Assembly (NCBI GenBank): GCA_948472945.1
Contig: CAOKVX010000018.1
Span: 1-52,711 of the forward strand
Origin: an uncultured Clostridia bacterium
GTDB taxonomy: Bacteria; Bacillota; Clostridia; Lachnospirales; Lachnospiraceae
DNA length: 52,711 nt
Reading direction: 5' to 3'
Shown here: piece by piece, positions 29,426 to 38,466 of the stretch
Layout: every line of letters begins with the position of its first letter
How positions within the stretch are numbered: position 1 is the stretch's first letter
Position numbers and translations under genes: made by a program
Notes under the pieces: generated by a model
Databases searched by the model: none
Told to the model about the DNA's origin: nothing
Seen by the model: the letters and a program-made list of their open reading frames with translations, nothing else

Positions 29426-29982
29426 GTATCTTCACCCATTTCTTTTAATGCTGCCTCTAACAGCTCATTCTGCTTTGACTCATCCATTGACTCTGAAACA
29501 ACTTTCTGAGCCATCAGAGAGGCAACTGATATAATTTCCTGTTTCATTCCATCAACAGCCTTGCTCTTTTCAAGGGCCGCTTCTTTCTCTGCCCTCTTTA
29601 CTATTCGGCCGGCTTCTTCCTTAGCTTCACTGATAATTTCAGATTCCTGCTTTCTGGCCCTGTTTTTGGCTTTGTCCATCAACTCGCCGGCTTCAGCCGC
29701 AACATTCTTAAGCTTACTGTCGTATTCAGCCTTATATGCATCCGCTTCTTTTTTCTGGTTCTCAGCTTCACGCATCTGACCCTCAATAAGCTCCTTACGT
29801 TTATTAATAAGGTTTCTTGCAGGATTAAATAAAAAATATGACAAAAGCATAAACAGGACGAGCATAGCAGCCAATGTTATACATGTGTCAAACAATGTCT
29901 GCGCGTCAAGCCCGAATATTCTTTTCCATATATTTTCTTCAGAAAGCACTACCACTACTTTATCTGATAAAATGCCATTCAA
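29413..29982 (-). CDS. atpF: F-type ATP synthase b subunit
   Basis: 189 aa. A membrane helix (TLAAMLVLFMLLSYFLFNPA, about residues 34-53) is followed by a long charged coiled coil (RKELIEGQMREAENQKKEAD onward), as expected for the peripheral stalk. The start is a TTG with GGAGG 8 nt upstream. One copy only; presumably a homodimer. Confidence 0.95.
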   Translation of the reverse strand: MNGILSDKVVVVLSEENIWKRIFGLDAQTLFDTCITLAAMLVLFMLLSYFLFNPARNLINKRKELIEGQMREAENQKKEADAYKAEYDSKLKNVAAEAGELMDKAKNRARKQESEIISEAKEEAGRIVKRAEKEAALEKSKAVDGMKQEIISVASLMAQKVVSESMDESKQNELLEAALKEMGEDTWQN

Positions 29983-30021
29983 GTTACAGGCCTCCTTTCA
30001 TATTTTGTCCACTGTACCTCA

Positions 30022-30309
<288 letters not shown>

Positions 30310-30392
30310 TCACTTTTTGTAAATTTAATAAATATATAAAGTTGTAATTCCGCCGTTTAATGCCGCAGAACATACAGCCTTAATTTCTATTC

Positions 30393-31118
30393 TTATGTCT
30401 CCTCGCCAATCTGATTTGAGACAAATACCATTGTAAGCATTATAAATACATATGCCTGCAGCGCACCTGCAAATACGTCAAGGTATGCGTGCAGCGCTGA
30501 CGGCCATATTATAGCGATTTTGCCCAACAGTCCGTATATAAGAGACATCATAATCGTTCCAGAAAACATATTTCCAAACAAACGAAGTGACATTGACACA
30601 GGCGTTGAAAGCTCACTGATAACATTAATAGGGAAAAACAGGAATATAGGCTCAAACAAACTCTTGGCCTTTCCCCACTTCTGGTACTTGATTCCGTTAT
30701 ACTGAATCATGAACCATGAAATAAGCGCCAGCGGAAAAGTAACTCCAAAATCGGCGGTCGGCGGTCTTAAACCTAAAAGCCCCGACAGATTACAAACTAA
30801 CAATAGAGTAAACAGCGAACCAATATAATTTGAAAACTTTAACCCATGCTTTGCCCCCATTGTATTAACTAACATGTTGTCAAGCGTCTCAACCAAAAGT
30901 TCCAATACATTAACAAATCCTGAAGGCGCTTTTGACACATCGGCTTTTTTTATTGCTCTGTTGGCGATAATTGCAAATGCAGTAATTATTACAAACACTA
31001 TCGCCAGACATATGTGCGTAGTCGTCATATAAAGTGTCTGTCCAAAAAGCTCAAATTTTGCATATCCCTCTATATAAAAGTCAAGGTCAGCTCCTCCACT
31101 AAGCTGGGCAACCATCAT
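30393..31118 (-). CDS. atpB: F-type ATP synthase a subunit
   Basis: 241 aa from ATG 31118 (GGAGG upstream), overlapping the stop of the preceding atpI-like gene as ATGA. A longer frame begins at 31226 but lacks a ribosome site. Five to six membrane helices; the stator Arg lies in STPVSMSLRLFGNMFSGTIM. The following helix pair (LDVFAGALQAYVFIMLTMVF) is the conserved C-terminus. It forms the ion half-channels against the c-ring. Confidence 0.96.
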   Translation of the reverse strand: MMVAQLSGGADLDFYIEGYAKFELFGQTLYMTTTHICLAIVFVIITAFAIIANRAIKKADVSKAPSGFVNVLELLVETLDNMLVNTMGAKHGLKFSNYIGSLFTLLLVCNLSGLLGLRPPTADFGVTFPLALISWFMIQYNGIKYQKWGKAKSLFEPIFLFFPINVISELSTPVSMSLRLFGNMFSGTIMMSLIYGLLGKIAIIWPSALHAYLDVFAGALQAYVFIMLTMVFVSNQIGEET

Positions 31119-31525
31119 TTCTCTTTCCTCCCTTTTTTTCTCTCTAAACTTACTAATACTCTGTGTACAGCCCCCTGCATATAAGCAGAAAATTTCAAAG
31201 TAGCCAATCCGATGAGTACCCCCCACGGACTGATATACTCCTCAAAATATACTGCAATACACAGCATAAGCCCCATAACCGCCATTCTGGTTACAGACTG
31301 CCTTATTCCATAACGCTTCGCCCTTTCAGGGTCAAGTTCGACGATAACCGTAACACTTTTCATCATATTTGAAAGTAATCCGGCCGCCGCCGCACATCCA
31401 AACAAAACGCCTGCCGGAAATGTGACGTATTGACCTGTCAAAACCGCGCCTATAATGCATATCACAGCGGCCTGCAGCGCTATTGCTATTATCATTTCGT
31501 GATATGTCCGTTTTAAATATCTCAT
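31115..31525 (-). CDS. ATP synthase subunit I family protein
   Basis: 136 aa, four membrane helices, a basic C-terminal tail. The pattern (LQAAVICIIGAVLTGQYVTF, a charged loop SVTVIVELDPERAKRYGIRQ, then GVLIGLATLKFSAYMQG) fits the ATP synthase I (AtpI) family, which assists c-ring assembly or ion supply. The stop codon overlaps the atpB start by 4 nt, so translation is coupled. Confidence 0.75.
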   Translation of the reverse strand: MRYLKRTYHEMIIAIALQAAVICIIGAVLTGQYVTFPAGVLFGCAAAAGLLSNMMKSVTVIVELDPERAKRYGIRQSVTRMAVMGLMLCIAVYFEEYISPWGVLIGLATLKFSAYMQGAVHRVLVSLERKKGRKEK

Positions 31526-31549
31526 AATGCCCTCTCAGAGGATAACACA

Positions 31550-31888
31550 TCAATCGTCATCGTCTTCTTTGTCTATTTCATTTTTATGAGCATTCAGTCT
31601 ATGTCTGTAAAGGTCGTCAAAATACTCCCGCTGCTTCTTTTCTCTTTCTAGGTCTTTTGAATAAAATCCTTTTGTAATCATATAAGCGCTCCTGATGCCT
31701 GCAGCCATCCCTATAAATATAAATATTACAGCCATATAACCGGTGCCAAGCCATACATCAAGCTTATATCCGATAAATACGCACAGCGCAATCGGTATCA
31801 TTACTGACAAACCCAATTGGAAGACCATAGAAAGCGCCTTTACCACCTCAACATAATCTGAATTTTTTCCGTTCATGTCATCAGACAT
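31550..31888 (-). CDS. AtpZ/AtpI-type small membrane protein, first gene of the ATP synthase operon
   Basis: 112 aa from ATG 31888. A GTG at 31903 lies almost at the predicted transcription start and is therefore unlikely. Two membrane helices (LGLSVMIPIALCVFIGYKLD and YMAVIFIFIGMAAGIRSAYM) and a strongly charged C-terminus ending in EDDDD match the AtpZ/AtpI family, thought to form a Mg2+ or Ca2+ pathway or an assembly factor for F-ATPases. It lies 24 bp before the atpI-like gene. Confidence 0.75.
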   Translation of the reverse strand: MSDDMNGKNSDYVEVVKALSMVFQLGLSVMIPIALCVFIGYKLDVWLGTGYMAVIFIFIGMAAGIRSAYMITKGFYSKDLEREKKQREYFDDLYRHRLNAHKNEIDKEDDDD

Positions 31889-31912
31889 ATCATCACTTCC
31901 CACGACTGCATT

Positions 31913-31941
31913 ATTATACCAAAAAACAATTTATAAGTCCA
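31913..31941 (-). promoter_or_regulatory. promoter of the ATP synthase operon
   Basis: On the minus strand TGGACT (31936-31941), 17-nt spacer, then TATAAT (31913-31918) with an extended -10 (TGG before it). Transcription would start near 31906, giving an 18-nt leader to ATG 31888. Confidence 0.7.
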
Positions 31942-32000
31942 TACAAATAAAATATTTTTTTCATATTATTTTTATTATTTTAAGCGTGTGCTTTTACACT

Positions 32001-32795
32001 CTATAATTTTGAAGATACATCGGCACAAGCTGTCATGGCTTCAATTATTGCGCTTCTGAAACCGGATTCTTCCAAAACCCTTACAGCCTCAATAGTCGTC
32101 CCTGCCGGGGAACAAACCATATCTTTAATTTCTGCCGGGTGTCTGCCTGTTTCCATTATCAGTTTTGCAGTACCATATACTGCCTGTGCCGCAAATTTGT
32201 ATGCCTGAACACGTGTCATGCCTTTCAGCACTGCCGCGTCCGCCATCGCCTCAATCAGCATCGCAATATACGCCGGAGAACTGCCCGACACAGCCACAAC
32301 CGCATCCATAATGTCCTCAGACACGGTCTCAACCTTTCCAAAACTCCCCAATATTTTTGCCGCGTACTCCGCCTCAACTTCTGTCACATTAGGCCCGTAA
32401 CACATGGCCGTCATTCCCTCGCCGACAAGCGCAGGCGTATTTGGCATTGTCCGCACAATCTTAATATCCCTTCCAAACATTTTCTGAATATCCCTAATGC
32501 TCCGCCCGGCAACTATTGATATGACTAGCTTTTGTTCGCCGACAGTATCGGCAATCTCAGATATCACGCCCGATATAACCTGAGGTTTTACCGCAAGTAA
32601 AATCACCTCGGATTCAAGCACAAGCTCACTGTTATTATTTGTAGTATGTATTCCATATTTTTCTTTGGCAGCCTCGAGAACCGCACTGCTTCTGTCAGAG
32701 GCTATTATGTCGTCCGGCTCAAACATTTTGTTATTTACCAAACCCGAGATAATAGCCTGCGCCATATTTCCACATCCTATAAATCCAATCTTCAT
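32001..32795 (-). CDS. proC: pyrroline-5-carboxylate reductase
   Basis: 264 aa from ATG 32795 (GGAGG 6 nt upstream; the frame opens 39 bp earlier without a site). The Rossmann nucleotide-binding motif GFIGCGNMAQAIISGLV opens the protein. VRTMPNTPALVGEGMTAMCY and the C-terminal block GSSPAYIAMLIEAMADAAVL then KGM, and SPAGTTIEAVRVLEESGFRS are family signatures. It reduces pyrroline-5-carboxylate to proline. It stands between rpiB and the atp promoter. Confidence 0.96.
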   Translation of the reverse strand: MKIGFIGCGNMAQAIISGLVNNKMFEPDDIIASDRSSAVLEAAKEKYGIHTTNNNSELVLESEVILLAVKPQVISGVISEIADTVGEQKLVISIVAGRSIRDIQKMFGRDIKIVRTMPNTPALVGEGMTAMCYGPNVTEVEAEYAAKILGSFGKVETVSEDIMDAVVAVSGSSPAYIAMLIEAMADAAVLKGMTRVQAYKFAAQAVYGTAKLIMETGRHPAEIKDMVCSPAGTTIEAVRVLEESGFRSAIIEAMTACADVSSKL

Positions 32796-32835
32796 TGTAT
32801 ACCTCCAAAACTGAATATCATTGATATACAGCACA

Positions 32836-33267
32836 CTAATCTTCTTCCATCTGCCTTATTCTGTTCACGTGTCTTTCATCGTTAGAAAATTCCGTATTGA
32901 GAAAAGTATCAACTATCATTATGGCAAGACCCGGACCAACGACCCTTGCGCCAAGCGTTACAATGTTAGCGTCGTTATGCTCCCTTGTAGCCTGCGCACT
33001 AAAAACATCATGGCATAGCGCCGCCCTGATTCCTTTTATTTTGTTGGCGGTCATACCAATTCCAATTCCTGTTCCGCATATTAGTATTCCTTTCTCACAC
33101 TCACCGTCAACAATTGCATGCGCAACCTTTTTCGCATAAATAGGGTAATCGCACGAATCAGATGTGTATGTTCCATAATCTTTGTATTCATACCCATTAT
33201 CCTCAAGATACTTTATTATTTCCTTTTTAAGTTCCACTCCTCCGTGGTCGCATCCTATCGCTATCAT
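32836..33267 (-). CDS. rpiB: ribose-5-phosphate isomerase B
   Basis: 143 aa. MIAIGCDHGGVELKKEI, DYGTYTSDSCDYP and GILICGTGIGIGMTANKIKG carry the RpiB active site (Asp and His near the N-terminus; Cys in ICGTGIG), and EHNDANIVTLGARVVG is conserved. It interconverts ribose-5-phosphate and ribulose-5-phosphate. GGAGGG precedes the ATG. The Bacillus homologue ywlF has the same neighbours (ywlE and ywlC upstream). Confidence 0.96.
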   Translation of the reverse strand: MIAIGCDHGGVELKKEIIKYLEDNGYEYKDYGTYTSDSCDYPIYAKKVAHAIVDGECEKGILICGTGIGIGMTANKIKGIRAALCHDVFSAQATREHNDANIVTLGARVVGPGLAIMIVDTFLNTEFSNDERHVNRIRQMEED

Positions 33268-33388
33268 AATTTCCCTCCTGATTCTGCCGGCATATTTATG
33301 TGCCGTATTTTATTATTTTATCTAAAATCTTTTATTTTATTACATACCAAGCTTTTTTACACACCAAACTTTTTATTGCATACCAAAC

Positions 33389-33910
33389 TCATATTTTATT
33401 CCCTGTTATATCATTGCCGAATTCATTTGTATCATCAAAAATACTGTCATATTCCTCATTTTCTTTTATAAATACATTTTTAACTACCCCTATCGCCGCA
33501 TACATATCCTGAAAACACGCTTCATATATGTCTATTTCCTCACCGTAAGGGTCAAGCAGTTCATCATCATTTCCTATATATTCCTTAAGGGTATATACGT
33601 TGCCCTCAAATCCGTAATCCTCAATTATTTTAAGCTTTTCAGGAAAAGTCATTGTAAGCACAAGAACACGCCCTTCAAGCTCGCCCGCGTCAAGCTGGAC
33701 AGCAGATTTAGACGCCGTTTCCATTCCATGATTATACAATATCATCTCCGCTTTTTGATTATAAGGCTCCTCAAAAAGGACTACAAGCCCTCTTGAAAAA
33801 ACCTCGCAACCTATATTCTCATCACCAAAGGCATATCTGAAAATTGTCTCCGCCATCGGACTTCTGCAGGTATTATCTTCCCCCACAAAAATGACTTTAT
33901 CATATTTCAT
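33389..33910 (-). CDS. ywlE: YwlE-like low-molecular-weight phosphatase family protein lacking the catalytic Cys
   Basis: 173 aa from ATG 33910 (AGAAGG 9 nt upstream). Its place between sua5 and rpiB is that of Bacillus ywlE, the protein-arginine phosphatase. The family P-loop is C-x5-R (FVCTGNTCRSP); here it reads FVGEDNTCRSP: Gly10 replaces the nucleophilic Cys, while Asn13, Thr14, Cys15, Arg16 and Ser17 are kept. The codon is GGG. The acid-loop motif LLDPYGEE (Asp-Pro) and general fold remain. Either the protein is a pseudo-phosphatase that binds phospho-ligands, or the enzyme uses another residue (Cys15), or the gene is decaying. There is no frameshift or stop. Confidence 0.8.
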   Translation of the reverse strand: MKYDKVIFVGEDNTCRSPMAETIFRYAFGDENIGCEVFSRGLVVLFEEPYNQKAEMILYNHGMETASKSAVQLDAGELEGRVLVLTMTFPEKLKIIEDYGFEGNVYTLKEYIGNDDELLDPYGEEIDIYEACFQDMYAAIGVVKNVFIKENEEYDSIFDDTNEFGNDITGNKI

Positions 33911-33913
33911 CAA

Positions 33914-34978
33914 TCAATACCTTCTTTCCACATATATAACCTTATGACCGGCAGCCTTTAAAAGCCTGTTCATGATAGCATCGCCCAATTTATCACTTTT
34001 AAAGCTTTCAGCATATATATACTTTATATTATACTCATCCATACTCCTAAGTACAGAATATAATTGTCTTGCCATCGATTGTTCATCCTGCCTTGTGCCC
34101 ATACACACAACCCTGCATCCGGAGTATGCATCCTTATTTTCCTCTGTCGTGATTACAGCTGTCTCCCAAGGATTATGTTCACTCACCAGTTCATTTATCT
34201 TTTCAATAACATTGTCAGTATCGCCTGAAACTATTACCATGTCTCCGTTTGGTGCATAATGCCTGTACATCATTCCCGGAGCTTTCGGTTTCATTCCCCC
34301 ACACACTCCCTCGTCAAGCGTGGGGTCTCTTTCAATATCACCGACAACCTCTTTTATCATATCAGCAGTAATAAATCCCGGCCTTAAAAGCACCGGCACA
34401 TCCGAGCTCAAATCAATTATAGTAGATTCAAGTCCAATATCAACCGCCCCGCCATCTATAACGGCATCTATCTTTCCTGCCAAATCCTCAAGCACATGCT
34501 CCGCCTTTGTAGGGCTTGGCTTTCCCGACGAGTTTGCACTCGGAGCCGCAATAGGCACCCCTGAAGCTTTAATGAGCATTAAAGCGTTTTTATGAGACGG
34601 CATCCTCACGGCAACCGTATCCAGTCCCCCGGTTGTCTCGTCCGGCAGTACATTCTTTTTCTTCAGTATCATAGTAAGCGGACCCGGCCAAAATCTTTCC
34701 GCCAATTTAATTGCGGCGTCAGTAACCTCCTCTGCAACCTCATACAAACCTTTCATATCACATATATGAACAATAAGCGGATTGTCGGAAGGCCTCCCCT
34801 TTGCAGCATATATCCTATTCGACACAGCCGCGTCAAGAGAGTTTCCCCCAAGTCCATATACGGTTTCTGTAGGAAATGCGACTATTCCGCCCTTTTTTAT
34901 AATTGCGGCACACGTATCAATCGCATCACGTTCTTGCTGCTCTGTCAATTCTTTCATGCTGAATACTTTTGTTTTCAT
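33914..34978 (-). CDS. ywlC: L-threonylcarbamoyladenylate synthase (Sua5/YwlC type)
   Basis: 354 aa, the long Sua5 form. The N-terminal YrdC domain carries GGIVAFPTETVYGLGGNSLD, AAKGRPSDNPLIVHI and PGPLTMILKKK; the conserved segment APSANSSGKPSPTKAEHV follows. The C-terminal Sua5 domain begins near residue 230 (APGMMYRHYAPNGDMVI). The enzyme makes threonylcarbamoyl-AMP from Thr, bicarbonate and ATP, the first step of tRNA t6A37 formation. Its stop codon lies just before the ywlE start. The start codon has only a weak ribosome site; a start at the ATG seven codons later is possible. Confidence 0.94.
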   Translation of the reverse strand: MKTKVFSMKELTEQQERDAIDTCAAIIKKGGIVAFPTETVYGLGGNSLDAAVSNRIYAAKGRPSDNPLIVHICDMKGLYEVAEEVTDAAIKLAERFWPGPLTMILKKKNVLPDETTGGLDTVAVRMPSHKNALMLIKASGVPIAAPSANSSGKPSPTKAEHVLEDLAGKIDAVIDGGAVDIGLESTIIDLSSDVPVLLRPGFITADMIKEVVGDIERDPTLDEGVCGGMKPKAPGMMYRHYAPNGDMVIVSGDTDNVIEKINELVSEHNPWETAVITTEENKDAYSGCRVVCMGTRQDEQSMARQLYSVLRSMDEYNIKYIYAESFKSDKLGDAIMNRLLKAAGHKVIYVERRY

Positions 34979-35237
34979 ATCAATGTTACCCGGTCCTTAT
35001 ATATTATGCATTTATAATTTTCCAACCGTCGCAGGAAATATTTAATCAGTTTTTCCATATAAAAAATAATAAAATAAAATTAGATATGCTTTTAAAATAT
35101 ATAATACAACACATTGAAGAATTAGTCCAGTATAACGCATCAAATCAAAATGGATGTCGAACAAGCTAAAAACGTGCATAAATATAATATATATTAATAT
35201 TAATATAATAATTAATATTTTAACAGGACTATCCTTT

Positions 35238-35945
35238 ATGATTAAGACTATTCAAAAACAAAAAACATTAATCCCGCTTATCGTCACAGCTTTTTTACTT
35301 TCAATATGTATTTTCAAAGAACCTTATATAGCTATACTTAAAACAATACTTCCATCCAAAAACTCAGGAACAACAATTGTCATTGACCCGGGACACGGTG
35401 GGTATGACCCCGGAAAAGTAGGTGTGGACGGCACGCTAGAAAAAGACATTAACCTTGCCATATCACTGCACCTGAAAGATTGTCTTGAACAAATGAATTA
35501 CAAAGTAGTCCTTACACGTTCAACAGACACCCACTTATACACCGAGGGGTGTAAAAGCAAAAAGACCGACGACCTTAATCACCGTATAAATATAATAGAA
35601 GACGCCTCCCCGGTCATTGCCGTAAGCATACACCAAAACAGCTTTCAGGACAGCACCGTGTCCGGAGCCCAGGTATTTTATTATAACGACGCAGGAAGTT
35701 CAAAGCTTCTGGCTGACAGCATTCAATCATCGCTTATATTCGCACTGGACCCTTCCAACAATCGCGTAGCCAAGTCAAACACAAGTTACTATATGTTGAA
35801 AAATACCAGCTGTCCAACAGTAATTGTAGAGTGTGGATTTTTAAGCAACCCTGCGGAGGCGGCCCTGTTAAATACCGAGCACTATCAGCAGCAGACCGCT
35901 CAGGCCATATGCAATGGAATTGACGAATATATTAAATCACGCTGA
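35238..35945 (+). CDS. cwlD: N-acetylmuramoyl-L-alanine amidase (CwlD-like)
   Basis: 235 aa from ATG 35238 (AGGA 9 nt upstream; the frame is open further but AT-rich and implausible). One N-terminal membrane or signal helix, then an Amidase_3 domain: IVIDPGHGGYDPG (Zn-binding His), EKDINLAI (Glu), VSIHQNSF (His) and VIVECGFLSNPAEAALL (catalytic Glu). In spore formers CwlD starts muramic-lactam formation in the cortex. Size and domain plan match CwlD; a vegetative amidase cannot be excluded. It is divergent from sua5 and convergent with the GH18 gene. Confidence 0.85.
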   Translation: MIKTIQKQKTLIPLIVTAFLLSICIFKEPYIAILKTILPSKNSGTTIVIDPGHGGYDPGKVGVDGTLEKDINLAISLHLKDCLEQMNYKVVLTRSTDTHLYTEGCKSKKTDDLNHRINIIEDASPVIAVSIHQNSFQDSTVSGAQVFYYNDAGSSKLLADSIQSSLIFALDPSNNRVAKSNTSYYMLKNTSCPTVIVECGFLSNPAEAALLNTEHYQQQTAQAICNGIDEYIKSR

Positions 35946-35974
35946 TTTGTTATGGCTTGGATATACATACTCAT

Positions 35975-37681
35975 TTAATTTGCATTGACATAACCTGCAA
36001 CGGTATTCCATATATCGCTCTTTTCAAAACCAAGTCTCCAAAATGATACATTGTGTATGCCGCCGCCTGTCACTGCCTTTAGTTTTTCTTCTATAGAGCG
36101 CCCATCCTCAAGCCATATTTTGTTAATAGAATCCCCTTCACTATACTCGGCAAAATATTGTCCTGTGGCATCATCCCATGCAGGTTCAAGGTTTCTGTCC
36201 CTAAGCAGGCTTTCAGCTCCCATCATACTATATGCGGAGGTCTCGATAGTCTGTGACTCCGTACCCTCATTTTTCACGGACCACAGCCTCGTATAGAACG
36301 GAAGAGCCATAATAACCTGTTCAGGCGCAACCTTTTCAATTATTCCCGATACGGCATTCCTGACAAAACCTATAGACGATACAGAGCCAGCCTCGGGACT
36401 TCCCGAATAATGTTCGTCGTATGCCATAATAACTACATAATCAGCCACCCTGCCCTGTTCCTCATAGTCATAGTACATCCTGTATTCAACAGGCACATAA
36501 TTATTTATTGACAGTACAATACCGTTATTCCTGCATCTTACCGACATTTCACGGACAAACTGCACAAAATCTTCTCCCGCCTCTTTAGGAATATTTTCAA
36601 AGTCAATGTTAATGCCGTCAAGGTCATATTCAATAGCAAGACTGACAAGCTTACTCTGGAGTTTTTCTCTGGACGTCATGTTTGAAAGTATGACGGACAT
36701 GTCTATTTCTTTACTAAAATCGTCACAAAGTCCCCACACCTCAACTCCGGCCTTATGAGCCCTCTGAACATATTTTTCACTTGCCAGCGAGCTTACGCTG
36801 CCGTCGTTTCCGCTTATTTTAAACCAAGTTGGCGAAACCGTATTGACTCCCTTACTGTTGTTGAGAAGCGTAAGCAGCCCCTCATTCGCCTGATTGTTCG
36901 TGACCTGATGCCACGCCATACATATATCATAATCCTTTTTTATATGCGTCCACTGAGGTTCCGAGTACTCTCTGTCAACAACCTCATAGTAGCTGTCCTC
37001 AGTCTTTTTGTTACTTACATAACCTATAACGCCGTCAACCGTTATAACTTTTGTGTATCCGCCGCTTATATCCTCGTCCATGCCAATACATGTAAGCTTG
37101 TCACCCTTATTAAGATTAGCAATTATAGGACTCTTGTTCGTATCCTTGTATCTTAAAGCGGTCTCTTTCTTAACCACTGTAACAAGCCTGTTAACTCCCC
37201 AGTCATATGTAACGACTATCCTGTTGGGATTCTCGTACGCCGTATATTCTATATTACTGTATTCTTTCACAAACGGAACCGCCACATAAGGCTGACCGCC
37301 AATAATACGCACAGGTATATAGTCCAAAGTTTCGCTGCTCTTATTAAATGAATATTCCCTGCTGTCGGCCGCCGCTTTTACTACTCCGTCAGGCTTCGTG
37401 TATAAAAGCATCCCGGCAGACTTATCCCAGTAAAATCCCTTATTAAAGTTATCCTTAACCATAGCCAGACTCAGATACGGCACTCCGTCGATGTAATATC
37501 CTTTCTCTTCAGAATATCCGTCCTGCATAAGAACCGCCATCTCTTCGCCCGACACAGAAAAATAATCGCTCAGCTCCATAATCTCTTTGCTAGGAGCAAA
37601 CTTATATGCTAAAAGCGCTGCAATGAGCGCTATTACTATCACAATTACGCTCGCCGATATCAATTTCATTTGTCTTGTCAT
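35975..37681 (-). CDS. GH18-family glycosidase, YaaH/SleL-like, membrane anchored
   Basis: 568 aa from ATG 37681 (GGAGG 7 nt upstream). A membrane helix at residues about 8-28, then two beta-rich modules (about 40-150 copper-amine-oxidase-N-like; about 155-230 SH3-like, ALRYKDTNKSPIIANLNKGD), then a GH18 barrel from about residue 240. The catalytic motif DGINIDFENI (D-x3-D-x-E) is intact, and MAYDEHYSGSPEAG and ALPFYTRLW are family signatures. Such enzymes cleave N-acetylglucosamine linkages in spore cortex or peptidoglycan. It converges with cwlD, giving a small cell-wall/spore locus. An extended -10 promoter lies upstream. Confidence 0.88.
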   Translation of the reverse strand: MTRQMKLISASVIVIVIALIAALLAYKFAPSKEIMELSDYFSVSGEEMAVLMQDGYSEEKGYYIDGVPYLSLAMVKDNFNKGFYWDKSAGMLLYTKPDGVVKAAADSREYSFNKSSETLDYIPVRIIGGQPYVAVPFVKEYSNIEYTAYENPNRIVVTYDWGVNRLVTVVKKETALRYKDTNKSPIIANLNKGDKLTCIGMDEDISGGYTKVITVDGVIGYVSNKKTEDSYYEVVDREYSEPQWTHIKKDYDICMAWHQVTNNQANEGLLTLLNNSKGVNTVSPTWFKISGNDGSVSSLASEKYVQRAHKAGVEVWGLCDDFSKEIDMSVILSNMTSREKLQSKLVSLAIEYDLDGINIDFENIPKEAGEDFVQFVREMSVRCRNNGIVLSINNYVPVEYRMYYDYEEQGRVADYVVIMAYDEHYSGSPEAGSVSSIGFVRNAVSGIIEKVAPEQVIMALPFYTRLWSVKNEGTESQTIETSAYSMMGAESLLRDRNLEPAWDDATGQYFAEYSEGDSINKIWLEDGRSIEEKLKAVTGGGIHNVSFWRLGFEKSDIWNTVAGYVNAN

Positions 37682-37726
37682 TTTCATACCTCCGTCGTAA
37701 AATGATACGCTTAACTATTAAGTCGG

Positions 37727-37755
37727 ATTATAACATAATCCATCGAAAAAGTAAA
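37727..37755 (-). promoter_or_regulatory. promoter of the GH18 gene
   Basis: Minus strand TTTACT (37750-37755), 17-nt spacer, TATAAT (37727-37732) preceded by TGT (extended -10). Start of transcription near 37720, 39 nt before the ATG. Confidence 0.6.
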
Positions 37756-38399
37756 ACACCGGGCCGCATCCAACACAAACTTTTTTTGCCATAGATTAAA
37801 AACAGCCCGGCATATTACATTATACTCTTATTAGATTTTTCAGCAAACAATTGGTTTTGTTATTATTATGGTATTATTTTCACATTGTTTTTTAATTAAC
37901 AGTTACTCTATATAACATTTTGTGTTTCGTGTCCATGTTATTTATATTATAATATTATAGATACATTTATTTTATGTTACCTGTGGCAAGGCACAAAAAA
38001 TGGTGTATATGTTCCACAGGCTGTTTTCCACCTCCGATACATCATCGTTAATACAAAAGCGCACCGTAAACTGATTAACCTATCATGACAAAAACTGAAT
38101 TGACAACTTGATAATTTGATTAATTTACATTATGTGTATCATGGTTTCCGTATATTTTGTGACAAATACTGATTATCATGTAAATATTTCAACGACCATC
38201 AGATGAATTAAGATATAATATACTTAAGATAAAACTCCTTAACGCCCCCTTTCAACAGGCGCGCCTCTGTATTACACTGTAATTATAACTTGACCGTATT
38301 AATTTTTCAATGTACCGTTTCAACAAAAAAATACTTTACTTTTTGTACAACCACCCAATATTTATAAATTTTTTCTTATATTTGGACGGTTTAATAGTA
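37756..38399. other. long intergenic region without gene
   Basis: About 640 bp, AT-rich, between the divergent GH18 and mecA promoters. No ORF with a ribosome site. Two weak inverted repeats are visible: CCGGGC 37759-37764 / GCCCGG 37805-37810, and CCTGTGG 37980-37986 / CCACAGG 38014-38020. Neither matches a riboswitch consensus I know. It is unusually long for this gene-dense region, so a small RNA cannot be excluded. Confidence 0.4.
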
Positions 38400-38428
38400 T
38401 TGACTTTATGCTCATAATAATTTATACT
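38400..38428 (+). promoter_or_regulatory. promoter of mecA
   Basis: TTGACT (38400-38405), 17-nt spacer, TATACT (38423-38428). Transcription from about 38435 gives a 32-nt leader with AAGGAG before the ATG at 38467. Confidence 0.75.
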
Positions 38429-38466
38429 TTCATATATTTATATCATATTAAAAAGGAGTGGCTGAA

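Noticed and set aside
37980-38020. Possible riboswitch leader upstream of mecA
   Set aside because: The CCTGTGG/CCACAGG pair lies over 400 bp before the mecA promoter and does not match any riboswitch consensus I know.
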